A DNA stretch of 64,000 nt from Lachnospiraceae bacterium. Its GTDB lineage: Bacteria; Bacillota; Clostridia; Lachnospirales; Lachnospiraceae. How positions within the stretch are numbered: position 1 is the first letter of the stretch; the number at the start of each line of letters is the position of its first letter. Made by a program: the position numbers and the translations under genes. The DNA is taken from positions 53,332 to 117,331 of the forward strand of contig CAADYR010000093.1 of NCBI GenBank assembly GCA_900753305.1. Direction: 5' to 3'. Below, in pieces: positions 35,452-45,220 of the stretch. A model generated the notes under the pieces. It was not told the DNA's origin, searched no databases, and saw only the letters and a list, made by a program, of their open reading frames with translations.

Positions 35452-36630
35452 ATGAAAAGGCAGTATCAGAAGAATCTGAAATTAGTAGTCAACCTGTTGG
35501 TGTATGCAGTGATCATATTGTTATGCATTGTACTGCTGCCAAGAGTTTTAGTTTTTTTTATGCCATTTGTTGTAGGGTGGATCATTTCCTGTATGGCAAA
35601 TCCACTGGTACATTTTCTGGAGCATAAGATTAAGATCCGGCGTAAGGCAGGGACAGTAATGGTGATCGTAATGGTAATTGGCGCTGTTGTAGGAGCCTGT
35701 TATCTGGTGCTTTCCATTCTGGCGAAACAGTTAATCGGATTTGTTGGAGAAATACCGCAGATGTGGGAAAGTCTGCAGAAGGACTTTACACATTTTGGTA
35801 CACTGGTAAATCACTGGACTGTGAACCTTTCCCCGGATCTGGTAGAGAAACTGAATGATCTGGGTAATTCCATAGGAACTGCGATCAGTGATTTTGTGGG
35901 GAATACACAGGCTTTTTCAGTGGAAGGTGTAAGCGGAATGGTTGGCAGTATAGCCAATGTGGCAATCAGTGTGGTAATGTGTCTGCTGTCATCATATTTC
36001 TTCATTGCAGACAGGGAATATATGCTTGCGCTGGTAGATAAGATCATTCCGGAAACGATCAGACATAAGTATGATATATTCTACAACAGTATGAAACAGG
36101 CATTTGGCGGATATATCAAGGCACAGTTCTTTATAGAGATCAGAATTTATATTTTGATATTGATAGGACTTTTCATATTAAGGATAGATTATTCATTCCT
36201 GATCGCACTGGCAATTGCTTTTCTGGATTTCCTTCCATTCTTTGGAAGTGGTGCAGTATTCTGGCCGTGGGCGATCATCAAGCTGTTAGGCGGTGACTAT
36301 GTGCGTGCAGCAGGATTCATGATCATATGGGGAGTGGGGCAGTTTGTAAGACAGCTTATACAGCCTAAGATCATGGGAGATTCTATCGGAATGGAACCGA
36401 TTCCTACCCTGTTTCTTCTGTTCATTGGTTACAAACTGGCTGGTGTAGGAGGAATCATTCTGGCAATTCCTATAGGAATATTACTGGTGAATATGAATGA
36501 GGCGGGGATTTTTGATACACCCAAAATGTGCATCAGACTTTTGATAGCGAACTTGAATTCCTATAGAAAATTGACAGAGGAAGATATGGCTGTGCTTCAA
36601 AAAGAAGAAAAGCCAGATGAAAAGAAATAA
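35452..36630 (+). CDS. ytvI: AI-2E family transporter, YtvI-type sporulation membrane protein
   Basis: 392 residues with about eight helices in the order typical of the AI-2E/PerM family: three near the N-terminus, a soluble part with amphipathic helices, then five towards the C-terminus (LDFLPFFGSGAVFWPW, FVRQLIQPKIMGDSIGMEP). The size and sequence best fit the YtvI group, which is linked to sporulation; the transported substrate is not known. It starts 38 bp after ysxC and precedes truA by 26 bp. Confidence 0.85.
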   Translation: MKRQYQKNLKLVVNLLVYAVIILLCIVLLPRVLVFFMPFVVGWIISCMANPLVHFLEHKIKIRRKAGTVMVIVMVIGAVVGACYLVLSILAKQLIGFVGEIPQMWESLQKDFTHFGTLVNHWTVNLSPDLVEKLNDLGNSIGTAISDFVGNTQAFSVEGVSGMVGSIANVAISVVMCLLSSYFFIADREYMLALVDKIIPETIRHKYDIFYNSMKQAFGGYIKAQFFIEIRIYILILIGLFILRIDYSFLIALAIAFLDFLPFFGSGAVFWPWAIIKLLGGDYVRAAGFMIIWGVGQFVRQLIQPKIMGDSIGMEPIPTLFLLFIGYKLAGVGGIILAIPIGILLVNMNEAGIFDTPKMCIRLLIANLNSYRKLTEEDMAVLQKEEKPDEKK

Positions 36631-36656
36631 ATGCAGGAAAGGTATGGTTATTCGGA

Positions 36657-37394
36657 GTGCGTAATTTTAAAATTGTGATACAGTACGAAGGAACAAAATA
36701 TCAGGGCTGGCAGAGACAGGAATCAACAGGAAATACCATTCAGGGTAAGTTCGAGGCAATTTTATCTAAAATGACGGGAAGCAAGGTACAAATAGATGGT
36801 TCCGGAAGAACGGATGCGGGTGTACATGCATATGGACAGGTTGCTAATTTTAAGATTAATACACATATGAGTGCGCAGGAGATCCTGGAATATATCAATC
36901 GCTATTTGCCGGAAGACATCGGAGTCATTGAGATCAGGGAAATGCCTGAGAGATTTCACAGCCGTCTGAATGCGGCAGGTAAGACCTATCGGTATCGAAT
37001 CTGGAACAGTGATCTGCCCTGTGTTTTTGACAGACGGTATGTATATGAGTTCCTACAGAAGCTGGACATAGAAGCAATGAGAAGAGCGGCAGCATATTGC
37101 ATTGGCAGACATGATTTTAAAGCATTTACTTCGAACAAAAAGAGTAAGAAATCTACGGTCAGAACAATAGAATCCATTGAAATACAGCAGAGTGGACCGG
37201 AAATTGTGATCACGTATAAAGGAGATGGATTCCTTTATCATATGGTTCGCATCCTTACGGGAACTTTAATAGAAGTTGGACAGGGAACACGACGTGCGGA
37301 AGAAATGGAGAGACTGATTGCTTCAGGTACAAGAGAAATGGCGGGTGCATTGGCACCTGCCAAAGGATTGGCGCTGATGGAAGTCAGGTATTAG
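36657..37394 (+). CDS. truA: tRNA pseudouridine(38-40) synthase
   Basis: 245 residues, full length. It isomerises uridines 38-40 in the anticodon stem-loop of tRNAs. The catalytic Asp is in GSGRTDAGVHAYGQ, and YEGTKYQGWQRQ and GDGFLYHMVRILTG are the other conserved blocks. It begins at GTG 36657, at 14 nt from GGAAAGG, the same spacing as several other genes here. Its last 11 bp overlap the end of the convergent TetR gene. Confidence 0.96.
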   Translation: MRNFKIVIQYEGTKYQGWQRQESTGNTIQGKFEAILSKMTGSKVQIDGSGRTDAGVHAYGQVANFKINTHMSAQEILEYINRYLPEDIGVIEIREMPERFHSRLNAAGKTYRYRIWNSDLPCVFDRRYVYEFLQKLDIEAMRRAAAYCIGRHDFKAFTSNKKSKKSTVRTIESIEIQQSGPEIVITYKGDGFLYHMVRILTGTLIEVGQGTRRAEEMERLIASGTREMAGALAPAKGLALMEVRY

Positions 37395-38004
37395 ATTCTG
37401 TATGTTCGGGCTGCCCTAACAGATTCAAGATCGTTTCGATAACGATAGTACGCATGCGTTCAGGATTTAATCCGGGATGCTTGTGAAATGTCAGTTCATG
37501 GCTGAGGGAGTCTACCATATTGTATATAATATGGGTTTTCTCAGCCAGATCGACAGGACTGTATCCTGCTTTGAGCAGAAACTCTTCTAACTGCATAGTA
37601 GTCTGCAATTCCATATCCAACATAATAGCAGCCACTTCCGAGTTCGTCATGGTAAGTGCTTCGATTTCCTTGTGTGCATGCATGAATATCCGGTGGGATT
37701 CTATCAGTGCATCTATTATTTTTTCCAGACTTGTCTTAGGGTCAAAAGGCAGATCAAATTCGTTGTATACAGGTATGAGCATTTTCGTACTGTATGCCTT
37801 TAATCCTTCTATAAAAATATCATGTTTATCTTTAAAATAACTGTATATTATACCGGTGGATACACCGGCAGCTTTTGCGATATCTGCAGTTGTTGTCTTT
37901 TGATAGCCATTCTCACACATCAAAAGAAATCCTACTTCAATAATTCTGTTTTTTTTCTCAATAGAACGTTTTTGCTGTGGTTCTCTGGTTTTTGTATCGG
38001 ACAT
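37384..38004 (-). CDS. TetR/AcrR-family repressor of the adjacent efflux operon
   Basis: About 206 residues from ATG 38004; the ATG at 38016 is only 1 nt from the AGAAAGG site, whereas 38004 has the 13-nt spacing seen elsewhere in the window. The N-terminal helix-turn-helix is clear (TTADIAKAAGVSTGIIYSYFKDKHDIF). The C-terminal ligand domain is helical and variable. It is divergent from a MacAB-like efflux operon, and the promoter between them carries overlapping palindromes (38158-38182). The usual arrangement is repression of the pump genes until a compound binds. Its ligand is unknown. Confidence 0.87.
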   Translation of the reverse strand: MSDTKTREPQQKRSIEKKNRIIEVGFLLMCENGYQKTTTADIAKAAGVSTGIIYSYFKDKHDIFIEGLKAYSTKMLIPVYNEFDLPFDPKTSLEKIIDALIESHRIFMHAHKEIEALTMTNSEVAAIMLDMELQTTMQLEEFLLKAGYSPVDLAEKTHIIYNMVDSLSHELTFHKHPGLNPERMRTIVIETILNLLGQPEHTESNT

Positions 38005-38122
38005 TCCGGTTACCATACCTTTCTGTGAGTCTGATCTTCAGGTGAATTTCTGTAACACAAATAATATGATAATATGGTTTTCTTTTTTTGTCAAATAATA
38101 TGAATAAAATTTCACATTCATA

Positions 38123-38151
38123 TTGACAGAGAAAAAAACAGGCGATATGAT
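38123..38151 (+). promoter_or_regulatory. promoter of the efflux operon
   Basis: TTGACA (38123-38128), 17 nt, TATGAT (38146-38151), leaving about 80 nt before the adaptor gene. Confidence 0.8.
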
Positions 38152-38157
38152 AAAAAC

Positions 38158-38182
38158 ATGAAATAAATTTCATATTTGAAAT
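38158..38182. promoter_or_regulatory. TetR-type operator, overlapping palindromes
   Basis: ATGAAATAAATTTCAT (38158-38173) is a perfect 16-nt palindrome. ATTTCATATTTGAAAT (38167-38182) is a second perfect palindrome that shares its half-site. Both cover the expected transcription start. A further TGAAT/ATTCA pair lies at 38101-38120. Confidence 0.65.
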
Positions 38183-38237
38183 AGAAATATGGTTCGCAAT
38201 ACAGTAATCATGTTATAGAAAGAAATGAGGAGCAGGG

Positions 38238-39671
38238 ATGAAAAAGAAACAGGTCATTAAAGTATTAGGAGTTGTTGTCATAATCGGAGCAGTAGCAGGA
38301 ACAACGGCATTTGCCGGTAATTCCGGTATCAAAGTAACAACACAGCAGGTCACACAGGGGAATGTGGTCAGATCGATAGAAGTGGAAGGACATATTGAGA
38401 CGGAGCAGGAAAAGGCATATTATGCACAGGTAACTGCACCGGTTGCTGAATTTGACTTAAAAGCAGGAGATGTTGTAAAAAAGGGAGATAAACTTGTAAC
38501 ATATGATACACAGAATTATGACCGAAGTGTAGAGCAGGCGCAGCTTCAGGCAAAGGCAGCACAGGCCGGGTATGCAGGGAGCGCAGCCCAGAGTCAGGAA
38601 ATGACACAGGCATATGAAGAGGCACAGGCACAGGAGGCAATGTATCAACAGGCATATGAAGGTGCGCTGGAAAATGTAAATGATCTGCAATATAACATTG
38701 CAGTCGTTGCGGATGCAGTGGATGACAAAAGAGATACCATCAACCGGGATATTGCTCAGGTAGAAATTGAAATTGCCCAGAAAAATGCCAAGGCAGCCGA
38801 TTACGATGATGAGGACAGAAATGATTATCTGAAAGAGGCAGCACAGTTACAGATCAAACTTGCTACATTAAAAAAGAAACTTCTTGATCTGCCGGATAGT
38901 GGTGCAAAGCCAATAGAGGATCGTTACTTTAATGAAGCACAATATTATCTGAATGAGCTGGCAATGCAGAGGAGCCAGTTGCAACAGGAGATGCTGAGTA
39001 CGAAGCATGCAGCAATGAACAGTTCGCAACTTGCACAGCTTGCCGCAAACGCTGAACTTGCCAAAACTACAGTACAGTGGAATGAGGAAGATGCAGCTAA
39101 GGCAGCAGAAGGAATCACAGCAGATGTAACAGGTGTCGTGAGTGGGATCAATGTAGAAGAGGGTGCCTATGTTGCAGAAGGAACCAGGCTGTTCTCCGTT
39201 AAGGATATGGAACATGTTATGGCAGTCGTAGAGGTTACCAGTTACGAGATGGGACAGGTGGAAGTAGGACAGAAAGCCACAGTAGAAGCTGCAGGTGTGA
39301 GCTATGAAGGTACTGTATCCAAGATCAGAAGAGAGACAATAACTGATTCACAGAATAAAGCTAAATTGCAGGTGGAAATACATATTGAGAATCCGGGTGA
39401 TAAGATTTATCTGGGTACAGATGTGGATGCAGTGATCCAAACAGGTGAAAGTGACAGTGTAATATTACTTCCCAATGATGCCCTTTATACCGATGATAAT
39501 GGAGATTATTGTTATCTGCTGTCTAATGGAGTCATTGAGAAGCGTTATCTGACCTGTGGGATTGCAGATGCGCAGTATACAGAAGTGATAGAAGGACTTT
39601 CTCAGGGTGACAAAGTCATTACAGAAGCAATGACAGACGCTAATGTAGGAAAGAGTGCACAGGAGAAGTAA
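38238..39671 (+). CDS. efflux adaptor protein, MacA/HlyD-like
   Basis: 477 residues. One N-terminal helix (about 8-27) anchors it, with the rest outside. A split biotinyl/lipoyl domain (VAEFDLKAGDVVKKGDKLV and GVVSGINVEEGAYVAEG) flanks a long coiled-coil hairpin (about 95-270, rich in Ala/Gln), followed by a beta-barrel domain. This is the membrane-fusion layout. In a Gram-positive it would couple to the ABC genes downstream, as with MacB/LolD-type exporters. The ABC ATPase gene starts 1 bp after its stop. Confidence 0.87.
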   Translation: MKKKQVIKVLGVVVIIGAVAGTTAFAGNSGIKVTTQQVTQGNVVRSIEVEGHIETEQEKAYYAQVTAPVAEFDLKAGDVVKKGDKLVTYDTQNYDRSVEQAQLQAKAAQAGYAGSAAQSQEMTQAYEEAQAQEAMYQQAYEGALENVNDLQYNIAVVADAVDDKRDTINRDIAQVEIEIAQKNAKAADYDDEDRNDYLKEAAQLQIKLATLKKKLLDLPDSGAKPIEDRYFNEAQYYLNELAMQRSQLQQEMLSTKHAAMNSSQLAQLAANAELAKTTVQWNEEDAAKAAEGITADVTGVVSGINVEEGAYVAEGTRLFSVKDMEHVMAVVEVTSYEMGQVEVGQKATVEAAGVSYEGTVSKIRRETITDSQNKAKLQVEIHIENPGDKIYLGTDVDAVIQTGESDSVILLPNDALYTDDNGDYCYLLSNGVIEKRYLTCGIADAQYTEVIEGLSQGDKVITEAMTDANVGKSAQEK

Positions 39672-39672
39672 T

Positions 39673-40380
39673 ATGAGTGAAGCGTTTATTAAATTTGAGA
39701 AAGTGAGCAAGAAGTATGGTACTTCTGACAGAGTTTTCTATGCGTTGAAGGATGCCAGTTTTACCATTGATCAGGGAGAAATGGTGGTAATTCTGGGACC
39801 GAGTGGAGCTGGCAAAAGTACATTACTGAACCTTTTGGGCGGCATGGATGTGGCATCAGAAGGTACGATACTGTCATGTGGCGAAGATATTTCACACTAT
39901 AATGATAATCAACTGACAAGTTACAGAGCAAGAAATGTAGCGGTAGTGTTTCAGTTCTATAATCTGATTCCCACGCTGACAGCATACGAAAATGTAGCAT
40001 TAATGAAAGATATCGTAAATGATACAATGGATCCGAAACAGGCTTTGGAAGCTGTAGGACTGGGGGATCATATGCATCAGTTTCCGGCGCAGATGTCAGG
40101 TGGTGAACAGCAGAGGACTTCTATTGCAAGAGCGATAGCCAAGAATCCGAAGCTGCTGTTGTGTGATGAACCTACAGGCGCATTGGATACCAATACGGGA
40201 CGTGATGTGTTGGAACTTCTGGTCAGCATGAGCCGTGAACAGAAGAAAACAGTTGTGATGGTCACACATAACAGCTTCTTTGCAGATATTGCAGATAAGG
40301 TGATCCGTGTAAAGAATGGCGGTATTGAGTCCGTTACGATCAATGAACATCCCAAGGATGCGAGCGAGGTGAGCTGGTAA
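39673..40380 (+). CDS. ABC transporter ATPase, MacB/LolD-like
   Basis: 235 residues from ATG 39673 (AGGAG at 39661; an upstream in-frame ATG at 39655 lies inside the adaptor gene). Walker A GPSGAGKST, Q-loop VFQFYN, signature MSGGEQQRT, Walker B LLLCDEPTGALD and H-loop VTHN are all intact. The EPTGALD form is typical of the LolD/MacB group that works with FtsX-type permeases. Its stop overlaps the permease start (TAATG). Confidence 0.93.
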   Translation: MSEAFIKFEKVSKKYGTSDRVFYALKDASFTIDQGEMVVILGPSGAGKSTLLNLLGGMDVASEGTILSCGEDISHYNDNQLTSYRARNVAVVFQFYNLIPTLTAYENVALMKDIVNDTMDPKQALEAVGLGDHMHQFPAQMSGGEQQRTSIARAIAKNPKLLLCDEPTGALDTNTGRDVLELLVSMSREQKKTVVMVTHNSFFADIADKVIRVKNGGIESVTINEHPKDASEVSW

Positions 40381-42686
40381 TGCTGAAAAGAAAGCTTTTA
40401 AGAGATCTGTGGCAGAACAGAACACAGTTTATTTCCATATTTTTGATGGCTTTTCTGGGATTATTCGTATTCGCGGGAATTGATGCGGAAAGTACAGGAA
40501 TTGGAGTGTCTACAGCACAGTATTATGAAGAAACGGATCTGGCGGATAACTGGGTGATGGGAAGCTCTTTCAGTACAGATGAAGTGAAGAAGCTGGAAGC
40601 ACTGGATCAGGTTTCTGTTGTTGACCGCAAACTGTTGTTGGATGGCAAAGCCAAAGTAGGTGAAGGAGAAGGACCTACGATGGAATTTAATTTTATGGAA
40701 AGCATGAACTGTTCCCTGCCTTATGTAAAGGAAGGAGAACCCTTTGATGTTGACAAGGATGGTGTATGGATCGAAGAACTTTTTGCAAAGACATGGAATC
40801 TGAAAGTAGGGGATTATGTACGGTTTGAATATGAGGGAATACAGTTCACCGAACAGATACGGGGAATTATCATTCATCCGGAGTATATCTTTTATTCATT
40901 AGACAGTAACAGCATGATGCCCAATTATGGAACATATGGTTATGCATATATGTCTTCAAAGGAATATCCCATACAGGAGCAGCTCTATTATAACTATCTT
41001 GTGATCAGGCAGACCGGAGAAGTTGAAACATCAGCAGAATCTCTGGCTTTTAAGGAACTGGTCAAAGCTACACTGAATCGACAGAATATTGTAGTCCTGG
41101 ACAGAAACCAGAATGGCGGAATAGAAGCAATTGCTTCAGAACAGTCACAGCATGCTGCAATGGGAATCATGTTCTCAGCAGTATTTTTACTGATCGCAGT
41201 TATGGGTATCGTGACAACGATGACACGTATGACATCCAATCAGAGAATACAGATCGGAACACTGAAAGCACTGGGATTCAGTAAGGGCAGAATTACATGG
41301 CACTATGTATCATATGGTATTGTCATCAGTGCATTGGGCAGTCTGGCAGGAACAATAATTGGATATTTATATCTGCCACTTTTATTTTTGCAGAGCATGA
41401 CTGCATATTATATTTTACCACAATGGACGACACAGGTGTCAGTAAAGACATACTATGCGATCGCACTTTCCATATTGGTATCTTCCATAGTAAGCTTCCT
41501 TGCATGCCGCAGGGAATTAAAGGATATGCCTGCAATTACTCTGAAGCCGGCAGCACCTAAGAATATGAAACATTCTATGCTGGAAAAAAGCCGCATGTGG
41601 TTGTCACTGAATTTTTCAACACAGTGGAATTTCAGAGATGTACTGAGAAACAAGGCAAGAAGCATTATGGGAATCGCCGGTGTTGCAGGATGTACCATGC
41701 TTTTATTATGTGCTTTTGGATGTAAGGACTGCGTGGATAAAATCGTAGTATGGCAGTATGGAGAATTAACAACAGGACAGTACAAAGTGGTATTTGGACA
41801 ACAGGTTTCCAATCTGGAGAAACGACAGTATAATCAGGAATTCAAGGGACAACTTGTTCAGGAAGGCAGTTGTGAATTCAAAACAGATACTCTGGTTAAA
41901 AAGGGTATGATCACGGTGTTGGATGATGGAAATTACCTGCATTATCAGAATTACGAAGGGGATGAGATCAGGCTTCCGCAAAATGGAATAGCCATGTCTG
42001 CCAAGATGGCAAAGGTGCTTGGACTGGAAGTAGGCGATTTTGTTGAATGGCATATTGTAGGGGAGAAGAACTGGGAGAGAAGCAGGATCACATCACTTTA
42101 CAGAACTCCGACAGGACAGGGCATTACATTACCCAGAGCAGCTTATGAAGCATTGGAATATGATTTTAATCCGACATCTTTCTACACTAATATGACTATT
42201 CCACAGTATGTCAGAGATAGTGATGATATATCTGGTGTGATCAGTATTGATCAGTTAAAGCATGATCTGGATGATAATATGGAAACCATGAATCTGATGA
42301 TCGGAATTCTGATCATAGCTGCAGTGCTGCTTGGAATCATCGTACTTTATAATATGGGGGTTCTTTCTTTCATGGAAAAGACCAGGGAAGTTGCTACACT
42401 GAAAGTCCTTGGCTTTTCCTCAGGAAAAATCCGCAGAATACTCAGACAGCAGAATAACTGGATTACGATAATAGGAATTATAGCAGGACTGATCCTGGGA
42501 TACCAGTTCCTGGATATTATGATGCAGACGATGTCAGAAGATAATGATATGCCAACAGTAGTTTATCTGGCATCCTATATATACGCTATTATTGGAACAT
42601 GGCTGACTTCTACAGGAGTTAACTATATGCTCTCCGGAAAGGTAAAGACGATATGCATGGTAGATGCCTTAAAGGGCGTGGAATAG
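40380..42686 (+). CDS. FtsX-like ABC transporter permease
   Basis: 768 residues with two copies of the FtsX-like unit. A first helix near 15-35 is followed by a large outer domain (about 40-250), then three helices (about 265-375). A second helix near 430, a second outer domain (about 455-620) and three more helices (about 630-750) complete the pattern. VATLKVLGFSSGKIRRIL is the typical cytoplasmic coupling motif, matched in the first half by IGTLKALGFSKGRI. With the adaptor and ATPase it would form a drug or peptide exporter or a mechanotransmission device. Confidence 0.9.
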   Translation: MLKRKLLRDLWQNRTQFISIFLMAFLGLFVFAGIDAESTGIGVSTAQYYEETDLADNWVMGSSFSTDEVKKLEALDQVSVVDRKLLLDGKAKVGEGEGPTMEFNFMESMNCSLPYVKEGEPFDVDKDGVWIEELFAKTWNLKVGDYVRFEYEGIQFTEQIRGIIIHPEYIFYSLDSNSMMPNYGTYGYAYMSSKEYPIQEQLYYNYLVIRQTGEVETSAESLAFKELVKATLNRQNIVVLDRNQNGGIEAIASEQSQHAAMGIMFSAVFLLIAVMGIVTTMTRMTSNQRIQIGTLKALGFSKGRITWHYVSYGIVISALGSLAGTIIGYLYLPLLFLQSMTAYYILPQWTTQVSVKTYYAIALSILVSSIVSFLACRRELKDMPAITLKPAAPKNMKHSMLEKSRMWLSLNFSTQWNFRDVLRNKARSIMGIAGVAGCTMLLLCAFGCKDCVDKIVVWQYGELTTGQYKVVFGQQVSNLEKRQYNQEFKGQLVQEGSCEFKTDTLVKKGMITVLDDGNYLHYQNYEGDEIRLPQNGIAMSAKMAKVLGLEVGDFVEWHIVGEKNWERSRITSLYRTPTGQGITLPRAAYEALEYDFNPTSFYTNMTIPQYVRDSDDISGVISIDQLKHDLDDNMETMNLMIGILIIAAVLLGIIVLYNMGVLSFMEKTREVATLKVLGFSSGKIRRILRQQNNWITIIGIIAGLILGYQFLDIMMQTMSEDNDMPTVVYLASYIYAIIGTWLTSTGVNYMLSGKVKTICMVDALKGVE

Positions 42687-42743
42687 ATTTGTATATTTGT
42701 ATATAATAAAAGACTTTATTCTTTGAAAATCATGTGATAAGAT

Positions 42744-42804
42744 GTAACTATTCAGAACCCCATTCACAAAAAGATGTGTTTTGCAGATGTATCTGAATAG
42801 TTAC
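42744..42804. repeat. palindromic repeat in the glnS leader (copy B)
   Basis: GTAACTATTCAGA (left) and TCTGAATAGTTAC (right) are perfectly complementary over 13 bp. The interior starts ACCCCATTCACAAAA and also contains a CAAAA/TTTTG pair. A related copy in opposite orientation is at 58985-59055. Confidence 0.7.
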
Positions 42805-42825
42805 GAAACTACCAGGAGGAGCATT

Positions 42826-44529
42826 ATGAGTGAATTAGATAAGAATATCGAAACGGAAAGCCAGGAGAAGGAAGTCGTTTCCAAGAATTTTATCGAGCAG
42901 ATTATAGATAAAGACCTCGCAGAGGGGGTATATGATACCGTTCATACAAGATTCCCACCGGAACCTAACGGATATCTGCACATCGGCCATGCCAAGAGTA
43001 TTATTTTAAACTATGGTCTGGCAAAAGAATATGGTGGAAAATTCAACATGCGTTTTGATGATACGAATCCGACAAAGGAGAAAGTAGAATTTGTAGAGTC
43101 TATCAAGGCAGATATTGCATGGTTGGGTGCTGACTGGGAAGACAGACTGTTCTTTGCTTCTGATTATTTTGATCAGATGTATGAAGGTGCAGTTAAGCTG
43201 ATCAAGAAGGGAAAGGCTTACGTATCAGATCTGTCAGCAGAGGAGATCCGTGAATATCGTGGTACACTGACAGAGCCTGGAAAGGAAGATCCATCCAGCA
43301 ACAGAAGCGTTGAAGAAAACCTTGCACTTTTTGAAGATATGAAGAATGGCAAGTTTGCAGATGGCGAGAAAGTGCTCCGTGCAAGAATTGATATGGCATC
43401 TCCTAATATGAACATGAGAGATCCTGTTATTTATCGTGTGGCACATATGACTCACCACAGAACCGGTGATAAGTGGTGCATTTATCCTATGTATGATTTT
43501 GCACATCCTATTGAAGATGCGATCGAAGGCATTACTCATTCTATCTGTACACTGGAATTTGAGGATCACAGACCACTCTATAACTGGGTAGTAACAGAGC
43601 TGGAATATCCACATCCACCTAAGCAGATCGAGTTCGCCAAGTTATATCTGACCAATGTGGTAACAGGTAAGCGATATATCAAAAAGCTGGTAGAGCAGGG
43701 TATTGTTGATGGTTGGGACGATCCCAGACTGGTATCTATCGCAGCACTTAGAAGAAGAGGTTTCACACCGGAATCAATTAAGAAATTCGTAGAATTAGGT
43801 GGTATCAGTAAGGCAAATTCTTCTTCTGACTATGCAATGCTTGAGTACTGTATCCGTGAAGATCTGAAGCTCAAGAAGCCCAGAATGATGGCAGCACTTG
43901 ATCCTGTGAAGTTAGTGATTGATAACTATCCGGAAGGAGAGGTTGAATATCTGGAGGTAGCGAACAATCTTGAAAATGAGGCACTTGGCACCAGACAGGT
44001 TCCATTCTGTCGTGAACTCTACATTGACAGGGATGACTTTATGGAAGAACCTCCTAAGAAGTATTTCAGACTTTTCCCGGGTAATGAAGTTCGTCTGATG
44101 AGTGCATACTTTGTAAAATGTACAGGCTTTGAGAAAGATGAGAATGGTAAGGTGACGGTAGTTCACTGTACTTATGATCCAGAAACCAAGCAGGGCAGCG
44201 GTTTTACCGGAAGAAAGGTAAAAGGAACGATTCACTGGGTTCCTGCACCTTATGCAGTTAAGGCAGAAGTACGTCTGTATGAGAATATTATTGATGAAGA
44301 AAAGGGTGTATATAACGAGGATGGTTCACTGAACCTGAATCCTAATTCACTGACTGTATTAAAGGAATGTTATCTGGAGCCTGCATTAAAGGATGCCAAA
44401 CCTTATGACAGTTTCCAGTTCGTAAGACAGGGATTCTTCAACGTGGACTATAAGGACAGCAAACCGGATGCACTGGTATTTAACAGAATCGTATCCTTGA
44501 AGAGTTCCTTCGTATTACCTAAGAACTAA
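42826..44529 (+). CDS. glnS: glutaminyl-tRNA synthetase
   Basis: 567 residues from ATG 42826, fixed by AGGAGGA at 42814-42820; the frame is open upstream through a repeat but has no ribosome site. The class I HIGH motif is in PNGYLHIGHAKS. The second signature, KMSKS in most class I enzymes and MSKR in E. coli GlnRS, reads VTGKR here. WDDPRLVSIAALRRRG and the C-terminal beta-barrel anticodon domain follow. It charges tRNA-Gln directly. The HAD gene starts 12 bp after its stop. Confidence 0.96.
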   Translation: MSELDKNIETESQEKEVVSKNFIEQIIDKDLAEGVYDTVHTRFPPEPNGYLHIGHAKSIILNYGLAKEYGGKFNMRFDDTNPTKEKVEFVESIKADIAWLGADWEDRLFFASDYFDQMYEGAVKLIKKGKAYVSDLSAEEIREYRGTLTEPGKEDPSSNRSVEENLALFEDMKNGKFADGEKVLRARIDMASPNMNMRDPVIYRVAHMTHHRTGDKWCIYPMYDFAHPIEDAIEGITHSICTLEFEDHRPLYNWVVTELEYPHPPKQIEFAKLYLTNVVTGKRYIKKLVEQGIVDGWDDPRLVSIAALRRRGFTPESIKKFVELGGISKANSSSDYAMLEYCIREDLKLKKPRMMAALDPVKLVIDNYPEGEVEYLEVANNLENEALGTRQVPFCRELYIDRDDFMEEPPKKYFRLFPGNEVRLMSAYFVKCTGFEKDENGKVTVVHCTYDPETKQGSGFTGRKVKGTIHWVPAPYAVKAEVRLYENIIDEEKGVYNEDGSLNLNPNSLTVLKECYLEPALKDAKPYDSFQFVRQGFFNVDYKDSKPDALVFNRIVSLKSSFVLPKN

Positions 44530-44541
44530 AGGAGAACATGC

Positions 44542-45198
44542 ATGAGATATAAATGTCTGGTGCTGGATCATGATGATACAGTAGTAAACAGTACGGCAAG
44601 TATTCATTATCCGGCCTTTCTGGAGGCATTGAAGATATTAAGACCGGGAGTGGAGCCGCTTACACTGGAAGAATATTTCAAAGAAAACTTTGATCCCGGA
44701 TTCATAGAACTATGTCAGAACAGATATCATATGACCGATGCAGATCTGGAGATAGAAGTAGAATGCTGGAGAAAATATGTCGAGAATCATATTCCAAAGG
44801 CATATCCGGGCATGAAAGAAATCATTACCAGACAAAAAGAAGAGGGCGGCTACGTATGCGTAGTCTCCCATTCTTACGATTTCAACATCAGGCGTGATTA
44901 TGAAGCCAATGGGCTGCCTGCTCCTGATATGATATTTGGATGGGAGTGTAAGCCTGAGCAGCGTAAACCTTCAACATATGCGTTGGAGCAGATCGCAGCG
45001 AAATATGGATTAAAGCCTTCGGAAATGGTCATGGTTGATGATCTCAAACCAGGATATGATATGGCGAAAAGTTTCGGAGCGCCTTTTATTGGAGCCGGCT
45101 GGGCTAATGATATTGATACGATCAGAAGCTTTATGCAGCAGAACAGCGATTATTATTTTACCGATATAAAAGAACTGGAGCAGTTCCTGTTTTCATAG
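44542..45198 (+). CDS. HAD-superfamily hydrolase (putative phosphatase)
   Basis: 218 residues. The nucleophile motif is VLDHDDTVVNST (DxD), motif II is VCVVSHS, motif III contains KP (EQRKPSTYAL) and motif IV is MVDDLKPGYDMA. The cap insertion between motifs I and II is helical, as in HAD subfamily IA. Substrate unknown; members often dephosphorylate sugar or nucleotide phosphates. It is probably co-transcribed with glnS. A terminator stem begins inside the gene, before its stop. Confidence 0.87.
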   Translation: MRYKCLVLDHDDTVVNSTASIHYPAFLEALKILRPGVEPLTLEEYFKENFDPGFIELCQNRYHMTDADLEIEVECWRKYVENHIPKAYPGMKEIITRQKEEGGYVCVVSHSYDFNIRRDYEANGLPAPDMIFGWECKPEQRKPSTYALEQIAAKYGLKPSEMVMVDDLKPGYDMAKSFGAPFIGAGWANDIDTIRSFMQQNSDYYFTDIKELEQFLFS

Positions 45199-45215
45199 GA
45201 ATGCTCCAGTTTTTT
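45173..45215. terminator. terminator overlapping the HAD gene's stop codon
   Basis: AACTGGAGCA pairs with TGCTCCAGTT, with inner TTCCT/AGGAA pairs, then TTTTTT. The stop TAG (45196-45198) is in the loop side. It can serve the convergent minus-strand gene too. Confidence 0.85.
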
Positions 45216-45220
45216 ATAAA

